Of a stretch of DNA of 64,000 nt, positions 9,001-16,283 are shown in pieces. Below the pieces are notes generated by a model. The model ran no database searches, was not told the origin of the DNA, and worked only from the letters and a program-made list of their open reading frames with translations. This DNA is from Culturomica massiliensis. GTDB taxonomy: Bacteria > Bacteroidota > Bacteroidia > Bacteroidales > Marinifilaceae. The DNA lies in NCBI RefSeq assembly GCF_900091655.1, contig NZ_LT594621.1:558001-622000 (forward strand), read 5' to 3'. A program made the position numbers and the translations under genes. The number at the start of each line of letters is the position of its first letter. Position 1 is the first letter of the stretch.

Positions 9001-9315
9001 GCTATGCGTATCGATAAGAACTTAAAACTGAATACAAAAGCGTTTCTGGAAATCGTGAGCGAAATGTTTGTGGAATGGATTCCGGATTTGGCCGGTGTCG
9101 GGATACAGGCCGTATGGGCCGGTTATTATACCGAACCGCGTTATATTGTAGATCCGGAACTGGGGCTGTTTGTCGGTATGCGCGGACACGGTTTTATGCT
9201 TGCCCAGTACATTGCGAAGATGTATGTCGACAAATTGATGGGACGGCCGGTGCCGGAGTATTTCGAGAAATTGAAGCTTCACGGACCCGGTTTGTCGGAA
9301 AAAGCCTTTAAATAA
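6085..9315 (+). CDS. Five-module Fe-S/FAD oxidoreductase (HcnABC-like fusion)
   Basis: A single 1076-residue chain. In order it has: a 2Fe-2S plant-type domain with Cys60, Cys65, Cys68 and Cys80; an FAD/NAD(P) pyridine nucleotide oxidoreductase domain with GAGPAG at 121-126; a pair of 4Fe-4S motifs (CNPCSFACP near 467-475 and CIGCMECVYQCP near 495-506); a BFD-like 2Fe-2S domain (CHCDD near 606, CRGKRC near 643); and a DadA/glycine oxidase-type FAD domain (AGGGIAGS near 709). The order resembles HcnA-HcnB-HcnC and hydroxyproline or sarcosine oxidases fused into one. I infer oxidation of an amino or imino acid in the cytoplasm with electrons moved through the Fe-S chain; the substrate is not evident. 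It is preceded by a terminator and stands as its own unit. Confidence 0.85.
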   Translation: MSKIQHHPILDVPVRSKVTFVYRGKKIEAESGYTIAAALHQAGYPVHSHSLDGRERSLECGIGKCGACEMLVDGKIRRICITKVDGVKEVEEITDRFMPKEKERELPEKKKILRTTVVIVGAGPAGLAVREEFNKYGVDNIVIDNNDKIGGQFTMQTHQFFFFEKEKRFGGMRGFDIAKTLAGDNAEGIYLNSTVWDLLEGKRVAVKNVHTEEVFFVDADYLVVATGAVPFMPAFENDDLPGVYTAAVVQKMMNNEMTLLGKNVLTVGAGNIGYLTSYQLMQAGAHVKAIVEAMPQEGGFPVQANRVRRLAIPVMTSHILLKAIPNKARNGITGAVIARCENFKPVPGTEKIIGGIDVINICTGLIPDNQLWAKGKEVFGGQCFAAGDAIRIGEGTSAVLKGRHTAMQIMMELGVRVNYDDYLLLSKEYIDSQQHPVRILDEPRLPEPERMFARGFVQADCLYGFACNPCSFACPHGAITKSSTSAVPIVDYDRCIGCMECVYQCPGLAIFGYNVKKDMLFLPIEYEAQEGQEVFLVNNNGEKLGEGVIEKILSKPNKTNVARVRALSIHGEELTLVRGFIVKTSYPEPLDLKPLLRDDKGETYICHCDDVKLEEVLQMIGDRKFISIDEVKHTTHLGMGPCRGKRCIPRLRQALRSRGIELTGDATPRAPLSNQLTLGELHPAKKGNVYLVANREGFKKIEVGALIAGGGIAGSALFRYMAEAGMNPVLVNADRGSSWRNIGGGRTAFSIPELAEIATRNHTIFKELQYLSNIDYRPIKYINFAHDEATYKALEASKAWSKAEMVAPKQFREEISPYFNPRSKKYLAALITDDCWQATPGKVVDLVRNIGIAAGGTVMEDCRVIEAVKEGKYTSVLVLTHDKKYVEYRTEHFVNALGGGAGKLCDSMGIDAGLYPVRHQAFITRRLPMLGKNGANLDMLIDRQDYKGFSAVYGQQIAHTGQIIGCASPKLDAMRIDKNLKLNTKAFLEIVSEMFVEWIPDLAGVGIQAVWAGYYTEPRYIVDPELGLFVGMRGHGFMLAQYIAKMYVDKLMGRPVPEYFEKLKLHGPGLSEKAFK

Positions 9316-9387
9316 TTTGAAATTAGCAGGAGAACTGTAAGTGTAAAACTATTTTTTGAACTACTTTTGTGAATAAAATAAATATTT

Positions 9388-10221
9388 ATGATTGAGATCG
9401 GAAAATACAATACACTTACAGTGATCAAAGCTGTTGATTTCGGAGTCTACCTGGATGGAGAGGATAGGGGCGAAATACTGTTGCCGAAGGAATATGTGCC
9501 GGAAAAGTGTTTCCCGAACGACGAATTGAAAGTTTTTATATATTTCGATTCCGAAGACCGGGTTATCGCGACAACGGAAATACCGAATATCGTTGTCGGG
9601 GAATTTGCCTGCATGAAAGTGGTGGCGACAAGTTCTGTCGGAGCTTTTCTGGATTGGGGACTGCGGAAGGATTTGCTGGTACCTTTCCGGGAACAGCGGG
9701 AACGGATGAAGGAAGGTAATACCTATCTGGTATACGCTTATGTCGATGAAGAAAGTGATCGCATCGCTGCTACGGCTAAGATTGAGAAATATCTGGACCG
9801 CACTCCGGCTGCTTATGAAGTCGGACAGGAAGTTGATTTACTGATCGCCCGCCCTTCCGATTTGGGATACAGTGTAATTGTTAATAATGCCCATTGGGGC
9901 TTGATATACCGTAATGAGATTTTTCAGCCGGTACGTGTCGGTCAGAAAGTGAAAGGATACATTAAAGAGATGCGTCCGGACGGTAAAATCGATGTCTCTT
10001 TACAGCGGGCCGGTTACGGGCAAAGTGATGAGCTGACGGCTAAGATACTGGAAAAGATAAAAGACAACGGCGGTGTGTTGGATGTTTCCGATAAAAGTGC
10101 TCCGGAAATTATTTACAATCTTTTCGGATGCAGTAAGAAAAATTATAAGAAAGCTATCGGAGCACTCTATAAGCAGGGGATAATCGAGATTGCCGAAGAT
10201 GAAATCCGCCTGAAACAGTAA
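9388..10221 (+). CDS. cvfB: CvfB-like S1 RNA-binding protein
   Basis: 277 residues with the CvfB architecture: tandem S1-type OB folds followed by a C-terminal winged helix. The first S1 has FGVYLDGEDRGEILLPKEYVP (about 18-38), the second SVGAFLDWGLRKDLLVPFREQ (about 81-101), the third GYSVIVNNAHWGLIYRNEIF. The C-terminal YNLFGCSKKNYKKAIGALYKQGII is the winged-helix part. It binds RNA and in other bacteria affects virulence or ribosome-linked regulation. A TACTTTTG -7-like box at 9362-9369 lies just upstream. A T-tailed hairpin follows the stop codon. Confidence 0.88.
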   Translation: MIEIGKYNTLTVIKAVDFGVYLDGEDRGEILLPKEYVPEKCFPNDELKVFIYFDSEDRVIATTEIPNIVVGEFACMKVVATSSVGAFLDWGLRKDLLVPFREQRERMKEGNTYLVYAYVDEESDRIAATAKIEKYLDRTPAAYEVGQEVDLLIARPSDLGYSVIVNNAHWGLIYRNEIFQPVRVGQKVKGYIKEMRPDGKIDVSLQRAGYGQSDELTAKILEKIKDNGGVLDVSDKSAPEIIYNLFGCSKKNYKKAIGALYKQGIIEIAEDEIRLKQ

Positions 10222-10226
10222 AGAAA

Positions 10227-10274
10227 TTGAAAATGGGAAATATTAATTTTCCACTTTCAATTTTTATTTTTTTA
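10227..10274. terminator. Imperfect long-stem terminator
   Basis: TTGAAAATGGGAAA pairs, with one gap and a wobble, with TTTCCACTTTCAA, followed by TTTTTATTTTTTT. It lies between convergent genes and probably serves the plus-strand S1 gene. Confidence 0.6.
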
Positions 10275-10649
10275 AAATGGCAGGTCGTCGGCTTCCGGCA
10301 TAGGCGGAATATCTTCGACGGCATATTCCGGAACCGGGGGCATCATTTCAGATGTCTGTTCCTGGAGTTTTTCGATACGCCAGCCTTCCAGATTTGTGAA
10401 ATAACTGACCTGACCTTTATTTTCCCACTTGCGTCCGCGGACATTGAAATATACTTTTATATTTTCATTCAGAGCGATATTTTCCAATAGATCGCATCTG
10501 TCCTGGATGAGTTGGATTTTGATAAAGTCGTTCCATTGCGGATTTTTCTCATTTTCCACCTCAATCACAAATTCCCTTTTCTGGAATCTTTCACTGATAT
10601 GCTGTGTATCTTCTTTGAAAATGAGTTTACCCTTGATTTCGTAATTCAT
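10272..10649 (-). CDS. DUF3127 protein (OB-fold, SSB-like)
   Basis: 125 residues. The N-terminal 90 residues match DUF3127 as found across Bacteroidetes: MNYEIKGKLIFKEDTQHISERFQKREFVIEV followed by two further strands (FIKIQLIQDRCDLLENI, IKVYFNVRGRKWENKGQVSYFTNLEGWRIEKL). The pattern is that of an OB fold. The tail ends in an acidic, proline-rich stretch closing with ADDLPF, much like the acidic DDxPF tip of single-stranded DNA-binding proteins that recruits partners. I infer nucleic-acid binding; no experimental role is known to me. Confidence 0.85.
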   Translation of the reverse strand: MNYEIKGKLIFKEDTQHISERFQKREFVIEVENEKNPQWNDFIKIQLIQDRCDLLENIALNENIKVYFNVRGRKWENKGQVSYFTNLEGWRIEKLQEQTSEMMPPVPEYAVEDIPPMPEADDLPF

Positions 10650-10693
10650 AAGGAAAAAATAAATGCTGTAAATGATGTTTTATGTAATAACAA

Positions 10694-10715
10694 AGCCTGG
10701 GGTTGCCCCCAAGCT
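10694..10715 (-). terminator. Terminator after the FKBP lipoprotein gene
   Basis: Read on the minus strand, AGCTTGGGG-GCAA-CCCCAGGCT is a 9-bp stem with one wobble and a GCAA tetraloop, followed by TTTGTTATT. The T tract is short. Confidence 0.55.
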
Positions 10716-10738
10716 CTGCTATTTATTTGGTAGTCAGA

Positions 10739-11464
10739 TTACTTTTTGTCGGCAGCCGGTTGTTGTGCATCCGGGTTTACGATATCAAGTAATTCAACTT
10801 CGAAAATCAGAGTTTCGTTCGGGCCGATAGCGCCGCCTGCACCTCTTGGGCCGTAAGCCTGATCCGAAGGAATATAAAGAATCCATTTAGATCCTACAGG
10901 CATCTGCTGAATTGCTTTCGTCCAGCCCGGGATAACCTGATTCAGACGGAATTCTGCCGGTTCGTTACGTTTGATGGAAGAATCGAATTCAGTACCGTCG
11001 ATCAAAGTGCCCTTATAGTGTACTTTTACCATATCGGTAGCTACCGGTTTCGGGCCGTTGCCTTCTTTAACCACTTTGTATTGAATGCCGTCGGATAAGG
11101 TATCTACACCTGATTTTTTGGCATTTTCCTTCATGAATTCAGCTCCTTTTGTCAGGTTTTCTTCAGCCACTTTTTGTGCCATTTTTTGCAGATATGTGCT
11201 GACAAACATTTGCATTTGCATTTGATCGGCACCGGTCTCTTTTTTCTCGATAGCTGTATTCATACCGGCAACGATAGCCTGCATGTTTGGTTCTTTAATA
11301 CCGGAACGTGTAATACCGGTTCCGTACATGTAACCGATATAGTAGCAAGCCGTATCAGCTTCTGTCTTTAAAGTAGCAGTGGTAGATGTCATAGAGCCGC
11401 TGTTACAGCCCGATAAAATGCATGTACCTACTGCAAGTACTAATAGTAAATTTTTTGCATTCAT
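10739..11464 (-). CDS. FKBP-type peptidyl-prolyl isomerase lipoprotein
   Basis: 241 residues. The N-terminus MNAKNLLLVLAVGTCILSGC ends in a lipobox with Cys20, so the protein is a lipoprotein, probably in the periplasm or outer membrane. After an FKBP N-terminal dimerisation segment (about 35-120) comes a complete FKBP fold: VKVHYKGTLIDGTEFDSS, PAEFRLNQVIPGWTKAIQQMPVGSKW, IPSDQAYG and ETLIFEVELLDI. It should act as proline isomerase and chaperone for exported proteins. A paralogue without a signal peptide follows upstream on the same strand at 11545, so the two probably arose by duplication and are expressed together. Confidence 0.94.
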   Translation of the reverse strand: MNAKNLLLVLAVGTCILSGCNSGSMTSTTATLKTEADTACYYIGYMYGTGITRSGIKEPNMQAIVAGMNTAIEKKETGADQMQMQMFVSTYLQKMAQKVAEENLTKGAEFMKENAKKSGVDTLSDGIQYKVVKEGNGPKPVATDMVKVHYKGTLIDGTEFDSSIKRNEPAEFRLNQVIPGWTKAIQQMPVGSKWILYIPSDQAYGPRGAGGAIGPNETLIFEVELLDIVNPDAQQPAADKK

Positions 11465-11544
11465 TGTTTAAAAATTTAAGACTATAAATTATAGGTTATT
11501 TTATTCGGTAATTTCCGCTTTGGGAAAGATCTCTGCTTTCCCGG

Positions 11545-12147
11545 TTAAACGATGTCCAACAGTTCGACATCGAAAACCAGCGTTTCGTTCGGACCGATAG
11601 ACTGTCCTGCTCCGCGGGCACCGTAAGCCAGTTCGGAGGGAATATACAATTGCCATTTGGAACCTGTATTCATCAGTTGTAAAGCTTCCACCCAACCGGC
11701 AATAACGCCGTTTACCGGGAATTCTGCCGGTTCGCCTCTCCGGATCGATGAATCGAAAACAGCTCCGTTTATCAAACGGCCTTCATAATGGCATTTTACC
11801 GTATCCGAAGCTTTGGGTTTCGGACCGTTGCCCTCTTTTAATATTTTGTATTGCAAGCCGCTGGGTAGGGTTACAACTCCTTCTTTGGATTTGTTCTCCG
11901 ACAGGAATTTTTCTCCGGCTTTCAGGGCTGCCTCTCCTTTTTTATTCTGAAGTTTATCAAAATAATCCTGCAGAATTTTATTTGCTTCGTCCGGAATGAT
12001 TTCCGGCATTTTTCCTGCAAATACCGTAGACATAGCATCGTTGAATGCTTCTGCGTTAATGGTGTCTACTCCTGAAGAAATCAGGTTGCTGGCGATGCTC
12101 AGCCCAAGGCAATAACTTACCTTATCAAGATCATTTGAATACTTCAT
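11545..12147 (-). CDS. FKBP-type peptidyl-prolyl isomerase
   Basis: 200 residues, no obvious signal peptide (MKYSNDLDKVSYCLGLSIASNL), so the product is probably cytoplasmic. An FKBP N-terminal helical part (1-85) is followed by the FKBP domain with VKCHYEGRLINGAVFDSS, PAEFPVNGVIAGWVEALQLMNTGSKW, IPSELAYGARGAGQSIGPN and ETLVFDVELLDIV. It is close in sequence to the lipoprotein paralogue immediately downstream. The intergenic distance is 80 bases. Confidence 0.93.
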   Translation of the reverse strand: MKYSNDLDKVSYCLGLSIASNLISSGVDTINAEAFNDAMSTVFAGKMPEIIPDEANKILQDYFDKLQNKKGEAALKAGEKFLSENKSKEGVVTLPSGLQYKILKEGNGPKPKASDTVKCHYEGRLINGAVFDSSIRRGEPAEFPVNGVIAGWVEALQLMNTGSKWQLYIPSELAYGARGAGQSIGPNETLVFDVELLDIV

Positions 12148-12293
12148 GAATTTTCTTTTTTAATTCCTATTTTTTTGTAATAAATTCTTTAAAATCACGC
12201 AAAGATAAAAGGAAAACTAAAAACTAAAAATATAAAGGTTAAAAATATAGTTGTACAAGTCGTATTTTTAGCTTTTTAAATATGTTTTCAACT

Positions 12294-12944
12294 TTATGCA
12301 ATTTTGCCGTCCTTCAGCCGTATTTGTCTGTCGGACATCTCTGCCAATCCCGTGTCGTGGGTTACGATAACAAAAGTCTGACCCAATTGATCCCTCAGTG
12401 AAAAAAATAACCGGTGCAGGTCGTTTTTCGTTTGCGAGTCCAGATTACCGGATGGTTCGTCGGCCAGGATCACCTGCGGATTGTTGATCAGGGCTCTGGC
12501 AACGGACACCCGTTGTTGCTCTCCTCCCGACAGTTCGTTGGGTTTATGTGCAATACGATCTTTTAGCCCCATAAGTTCCAATAATTCCCCGGCTTTTTTT
12601 TCAGCTTCCTTTTTGGCCGTTCCTTTTATCCAGGCCGGAATACAGACATTCTCAAGGGCAGTGAACTCCGGAAGTAAGTGATGGAATTGAAATACGAAAC
12701 CGATATTGTGGTTTCGGAAAGCAGCCAGTCTGACAGGAGAAAGGGTAGCTATATTTGTTTCACCGAACCATAGCTCACCGGAGTCCGGAAGATCCAGTGT
12801 TCCGATAATATGTAGTAGGGTGCTTTTCCCAGCTCCGCTGGCGCCGACAATCGTAACAATCTCTTTTTCATTGACAGTGAGGTCTATCCCTTTCAATACC
12901 TGGAGGTCTCCGTAATTTTTAGTGATATTTTTTATCCGGATCAT
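12294..12944 (-). CDS. LolD/MacB-like ABC transporter ATP-binding protein
   Basis: 216 residues. Walker A GASGAGKST is at 34-42, the Q-loop at FVFQFHHLLPEFTALENV, the signature LSGGEQQR near 138-145, Walker B VILADEPSGNLD, and the switch His in VTHD. Sequence and length fit the LolD/FtsE/MacB branch that powers lipoprotein release or efflux through FtsX-fold permeases. In Bacteroidetes such ATPases often stand apart from their permease, as here. An exact substrate cannot be given. Confidence 0.9.
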   Translation of the reverse strand: MIRIKNITKNYGDLQVLKGIDLTVNEKEIVTIVGASGAGKSTLLHIIGTLDLPDSGELWFGETNIATLSPVRLAAFRNHNIGFVFQFHHLLPEFTALENVCIPAWIKGTAKKEAEKKAGELLELMGLKDRIAHKPNELSGGEQQRVSVARALINNPQVILADEPSGNLDSQTKNDLHRLFFSLRDQLGQTFVIVTHDTGLAEMSDRQIRLKDGKIA

Positions 12945-13039
12945 AAGATCTGCGCAAATTTTAATTTTGTTTCCGGGGTCTTCTTAGGCCGGCCTGAACT
13001 TTAAGCCCTGTAAAGATAGGCAATAAACCGTAGAACTTG

Positions 13040-13047
13040 TATCTTTG
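13040..13047 (+). promoter_or_regulatory. Bacteroidetes -7 box (TATCTTTG) of tex
   Basis: A perfect TAnnTTTG sits 71 bases before the ATG at 13118. Because it lies just after the alternative ATG at 13037, it argues for the downstream start of tex. Confidence 0.6.
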
Positions 13048-13117
13048 TACACATTTTTATTGGAAAAGTACGATCCCTTTGATCACAGATATCACAACAA
13101 TAGCAAAACGATTTAAA

Positions 13118-15253
13118 ATGGCAGAATTTTATATAGACCCGGTTATTTTTATTGCAGAGGAAACAAGTGTGGAGGCTAAATATATCCGTAACTTACTTGC
13201 GCTTCTGGACGAAGGGGCTACCATCCCTTTTATTGCCCGGTATCGTAAGGAAAGAACAGGAAGTATGGATGAGGTTCGTATCGGGGAGATAGAAGAGAGG
13301 TATGTACAGTACAAGGAGTTGGAAAAACGGAAAACTTCGGTTTTGGAAACGATCGGGCAGCAGGAAAAACTGACGTCCCAACTTGAAAAGCAGATTAAAG
13401 AATGCCGGGAATTGCGGACGTTAGAGGATATTTATTTACCCTATAAGCCGAAAAAGCAAACCCGGGCGTCGAAAGCGAAGGCTTTGGGACTGGAGCCTTT
13501 GGCCGCTATTCTGATGCGCCAGGAAAACGGGGATGTCGTGGCGAAAGCCGGCCGTTTTGTAAAAGGAGAGGTAAAAACCGAAACGGAGGCTTTACAGGGT
13601 GCCCGCGATATCATTGCAGAGTGGGTCAGTGAACACGAGCGGGCCCGCAACATTACCCGCCGGCAAGTAGAACGTGAGGCGTATATCCGTTCGAAAGTGG
13701 TAAAAGGAAAAGAGAGTGAAGGAGAGAAATACAGTGACTATTTCGATTATACGGAATTGCTGAGGCGTTGCCCTTCTCACCGGATGCTGGCGATGCGGAG
13801 AGGGGAAAACGAGGGGATACTGAAAGTGACTTTGATTGTAGATGACGAAATTTTGCTCGATACGATCGGCCGGTTGTTTGTAAAAGGCCGTAACGATAGT
13901 GCTGTACAGGTATCCGATGCTGTGAAAGACGGGTATAAGCGTTTACTTTTTCCTTCCATCGAGTCGGAATACCTGAGCCTTTCGAAGCAGAAAGCCGATG
14001 AAGAAGCGATCCGGGTATTTGCAGAAAATCTGAGACAATTATTGTTGGCGCCGCCTTTGGGAAATAAGCGTATTCTGGCCATAGACCCCGGATTTCGTAC
14101 CGGGTGTAAAGTGGTCTGTCTGGATGAGACAGGACACCTGCTGCATAATGAAAACATATATCCTCATCCGCCCCGGGGAGAATACAAACAAGCGGCAGCG
14201 AAAATTACCAATATGGTGGAAACTTACGATATACAGGCGATAGCGATTGGAAACGGTACTGCAGGGCGGGAAACGGAAACTTTTATTCAGAGTTTGCGGT
14301 TCGATCGTAAATTGCAGGTATTTGTGGTGAGTGAAAGCGGAGCCTCGGTATATTCAGCTTCTTCCATTGCACGGGAAGAATTTCCGGAATATGACGTTAC
14401 CGTGAGGGGAGCCGTATCTATCGGACGCCGCCTGATGGATCCCTTGGCTGAGTTGGTGAAAATCGACCCCAAATCGATAGGTGTCGGTCAGTATCAGCAC
14501 GATGTCGACCAGACGAAATTGAAAGAGAGTTTGAACCGGGTAGTCGAATCCTGTGTAAACCGGGTCGGAGTCAATGTGAACACCGCAGGGAAATACCTGT
14601 TGATGCATATTTCCGGATTGGGACCTGTATTGGCTGAAAATATCGATAATTATATCCGGGAAAACGGAGCTATCCGTAGTCGCAATGAATTAAAAAAAGT
14701 GAAACGTATGGGAGCTAAGGCTTATGAACAGTGTGCCGGTTTCCTGCGTATCGAAGGAGCCGCCAATCCGTTGGATAATTCCTCTGTGCATCCGGAGTCT
14801 TATGCCGTTGTCGAAAAGATGGCCCGTGATTTGAATGTGAATGTCGGACAACTGGTCGGTAATAGTGTATTGTGTGATAAGATTGATTTGAAACGTTATG
14901 TGGATGAACGAATCGGATTACCGACTTTACAGGATATATTGGACGAGTTGAAAAAGCCGGGACGCGATCCCCGTTCGGTGGCCCGGGTTTTCAGTTTTGC
15001 CGAGGGAATCACGAAAATAGAGGATTTGCAGGAAGGGATGGTTTTGCCCGGAATTGTGACGAATATAACAAATTTCGGGGTGTTTGTAGATGTCGGTGTG
15101 AAACAGGACGGTTTGGTACATATATCGGAGATTGCCGATCGTTATATCGCTAATCCGGCAGATGTGATAACCCTTCATCAGCATGTAACCGTAAAAGTAT
15201 TACAGGCAGATAAAGACCGCAAGAGAATCAGCCTGTCGATAAAACAGGCTTGA
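13118..15253 (+). CDS. tex: Tex-family S1 RNA-binding transcription accessory protein
   Basis: About 711 residues, the normal Tex length. The N-terminal helical Tex domain contains LLDEGATIPFIARYRKERTGSMDE; then comes the YqgF RNase H-like domain (LAIDPGFRTGCKVVCLDE and AIAIGNGTAGRETE), helix-hairpin-helix repeats (HISGLGPVLAENI) and a C-terminal S1 domain (PGIVTNITNFGVFVDVGVKQDGLVHISEI). Tex binds RNA and polymerase and helps transcription; it is highly conserved. A start at 13037 would add 27 non-conserved residues and precede the -7 box, so MAEFYIDPV at 13118 is chosen. Confidence 0.95.
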   Translation: MAEFYIDPVIFIAEETSVEAKYIRNLLALLDEGATIPFIARYRKERTGSMDEVRIGEIEERYVQYKELEKRKTSVLETIGQQEKLTSQLEKQIKECRELRTLEDIYLPYKPKKQTRASKAKALGLEPLAAILMRQENGDVVAKAGRFVKGEVKTETEALQGARDIIAEWVSEHERARNITRRQVEREAYIRSKVVKGKESEGEKYSDYFDYTELLRRCPSHRMLAMRRGENEGILKVTLIVDDEILLDTIGRLFVKGRNDSAVQVSDAVKDGYKRLLFPSIESEYLSLSKQKADEEAIRVFAENLRQLLLAPPLGNKRILAIDPGFRTGCKVVCLDETGHLLHNENIYPHPPRGEYKQAAAKITNMVETYDIQAIAIGNGTAGRETETFIQSLRFDRKLQVFVVSESGASVYSASSIAREEFPEYDVTVRGAVSIGRRLMDPLAELVKIDPKSIGVGQYQHDVDQTKLKESLNRVVESCVNRVGVNVNTAGKYLLMHISGLGPVLAENIDNYIRENGAIRSRNELKKVKRMGAKAYEQCAGFLRIEGAANPLDNSSVHPESYAVVEKMARDLNVNVGQLVGNSVLCDKIDLKRYVDERIGLPTLQDILDELKKPGRDPRSVARVFSFAEGITKIEDLQEGMVLPGIVTNITNFGVFVDVGVKQDGLVHISEIADRYIANPADVITLHQHVTVKVLQADKDRKRISLSIKQA

Positions 15254-15365
15254 AAATGTATTTTAGCGGTAAATTAATTTATGTCGGTTAACCTTATTCG
15301 TGTAAATATATTACAATTCCTTTTATACATAAAGATCGGGGTTAGTAAAAGAAGCATAGCTATAA

Positions 15366-15396
15366 TTTGTTCGTATACACATATAGACTATCTTTG
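15366..15396 (+). promoter_or_regulatory. Complete Bacteroidetes promoter (TTTG-N19-TATCTTTG)
   Basis: TTTG at 15366-15369 and TATCTTTG at 15389-15396 are separated by 19 bases, the ideal spacing for the Bacteroidetes primary sigma factor. It sits 80 bases before the GTG of the next gene. Confidence 0.7.
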
Positions 15397-15476
15397 TACT
15401 GAATTTTAAGATGTAAATAAAAACTAAACAGATTGGGATATTTATTACATTTTGCCTAACCGAAATCTTATATACT

Positions 15477-16283
15477 GTGCCCAAAAAAAAATTACATAAT
15501 CATCCGGTTTCCGGCTTTATTCCTGGAATTTATAATTTTTGCGATCGTTGGTGTGAGAAATGCAGTTATAAGGCGAATTGCCTCAGTTATACGATGGAAA
15601 AAAAATTCAAGGAAAGGGAGGGGGAGGATTCGGAACGGAATGTAATGCATTTGAGGGATAGTTTTTGGAATTATTGGGAATATATATGTCGTTCAGCTTA
15701 TGATGTCGTACAAGATATAGCCAAGGAACGGGGTGTCGGCATTGAGGATATTTATTTGGCGGAACCGCTGAGAGAAGAAGGCTTGTGGCATAAATTCGGG
15801 ACGGAGATCAGCGATGATGAAGATGAATACAGTTATATAGAGACCTTCGATATTGTCAACATTTGTCAGTTATATGAGGTGTTGGCAGAAGAATGTCTGG
15901 ATGAAATCTTCGGTTTCCTGGACGAGCAGGATTGGAAGGAAGGAAGCGAGGAAGTGAAAATTACGGAGGAAGCGTTGGAGGTTATCAATTGGTATTTGGA
16001 TACGATCCAGCCGAAGATACGGGAAGCTTTGTTCGATTGCCTTCGGAAAGACAATGCCGTGGCTGAAGCAATGCCCGGGAAAGAATATAACGGTTCGGCT
16101 AAAGTGGCCCTGATTTGTGTGATACGCTCGGTAGATGCCTGGAATGTGCTTGAAAAATATTGTCATCCCCTGGCAGTTGACATTCAACACATCAAGGTCG
16201 TATTGGAGCAATTGGAAAAAGAAGTCGATTATCAGTTTCCTTATGCCCGGACGTTCCTGCGCCCGGGTTTCGATACTATTTAA
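15477..16283 (+). CDS. Unrecognised protein with N-terminal four-cysteine cluster
   Basis: 268 residues from a GTG start, the only start that keeps the cysteine cluster. Cys22, Cys26, Cys29 and Cys35 (in FCDRWCEKCSYKANC) form a CxxxCxxCx5C pattern suited to zinc or an Fe-S cluster, and a glycine/proline turn precedes it. The remainder is soluble, acidic and helical, with no signal peptide. No enzyme motif is recognised. It has its own good promoter and converges on the AsmA gene, overlapping its 3' end by 8 bases. Confidence 0.7.
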   Translation: MPKKKLHNHPVSGFIPGIYNFCDRWCEKCSYKANCLSYTMEKKFKEREGEDSERNVMHLRDSFWNYWEYICRSAYDVVQDIAKERGVGIEDIYLAEPLREEGLWHKFGTEISDDEDEYSYIETFDIVNICQLYEVLAEECLDEIFGFLDEQDWKEGSEEVKITEEALEVINWYLDTIQPKIREALFDCLRKDNAVAEAMPGKEYNGSAKVALICVIRSVDAWNVLEKYCHPLAVDIQHIKVVLEQLEKEVDYQFPYARTFLRPGFDTI

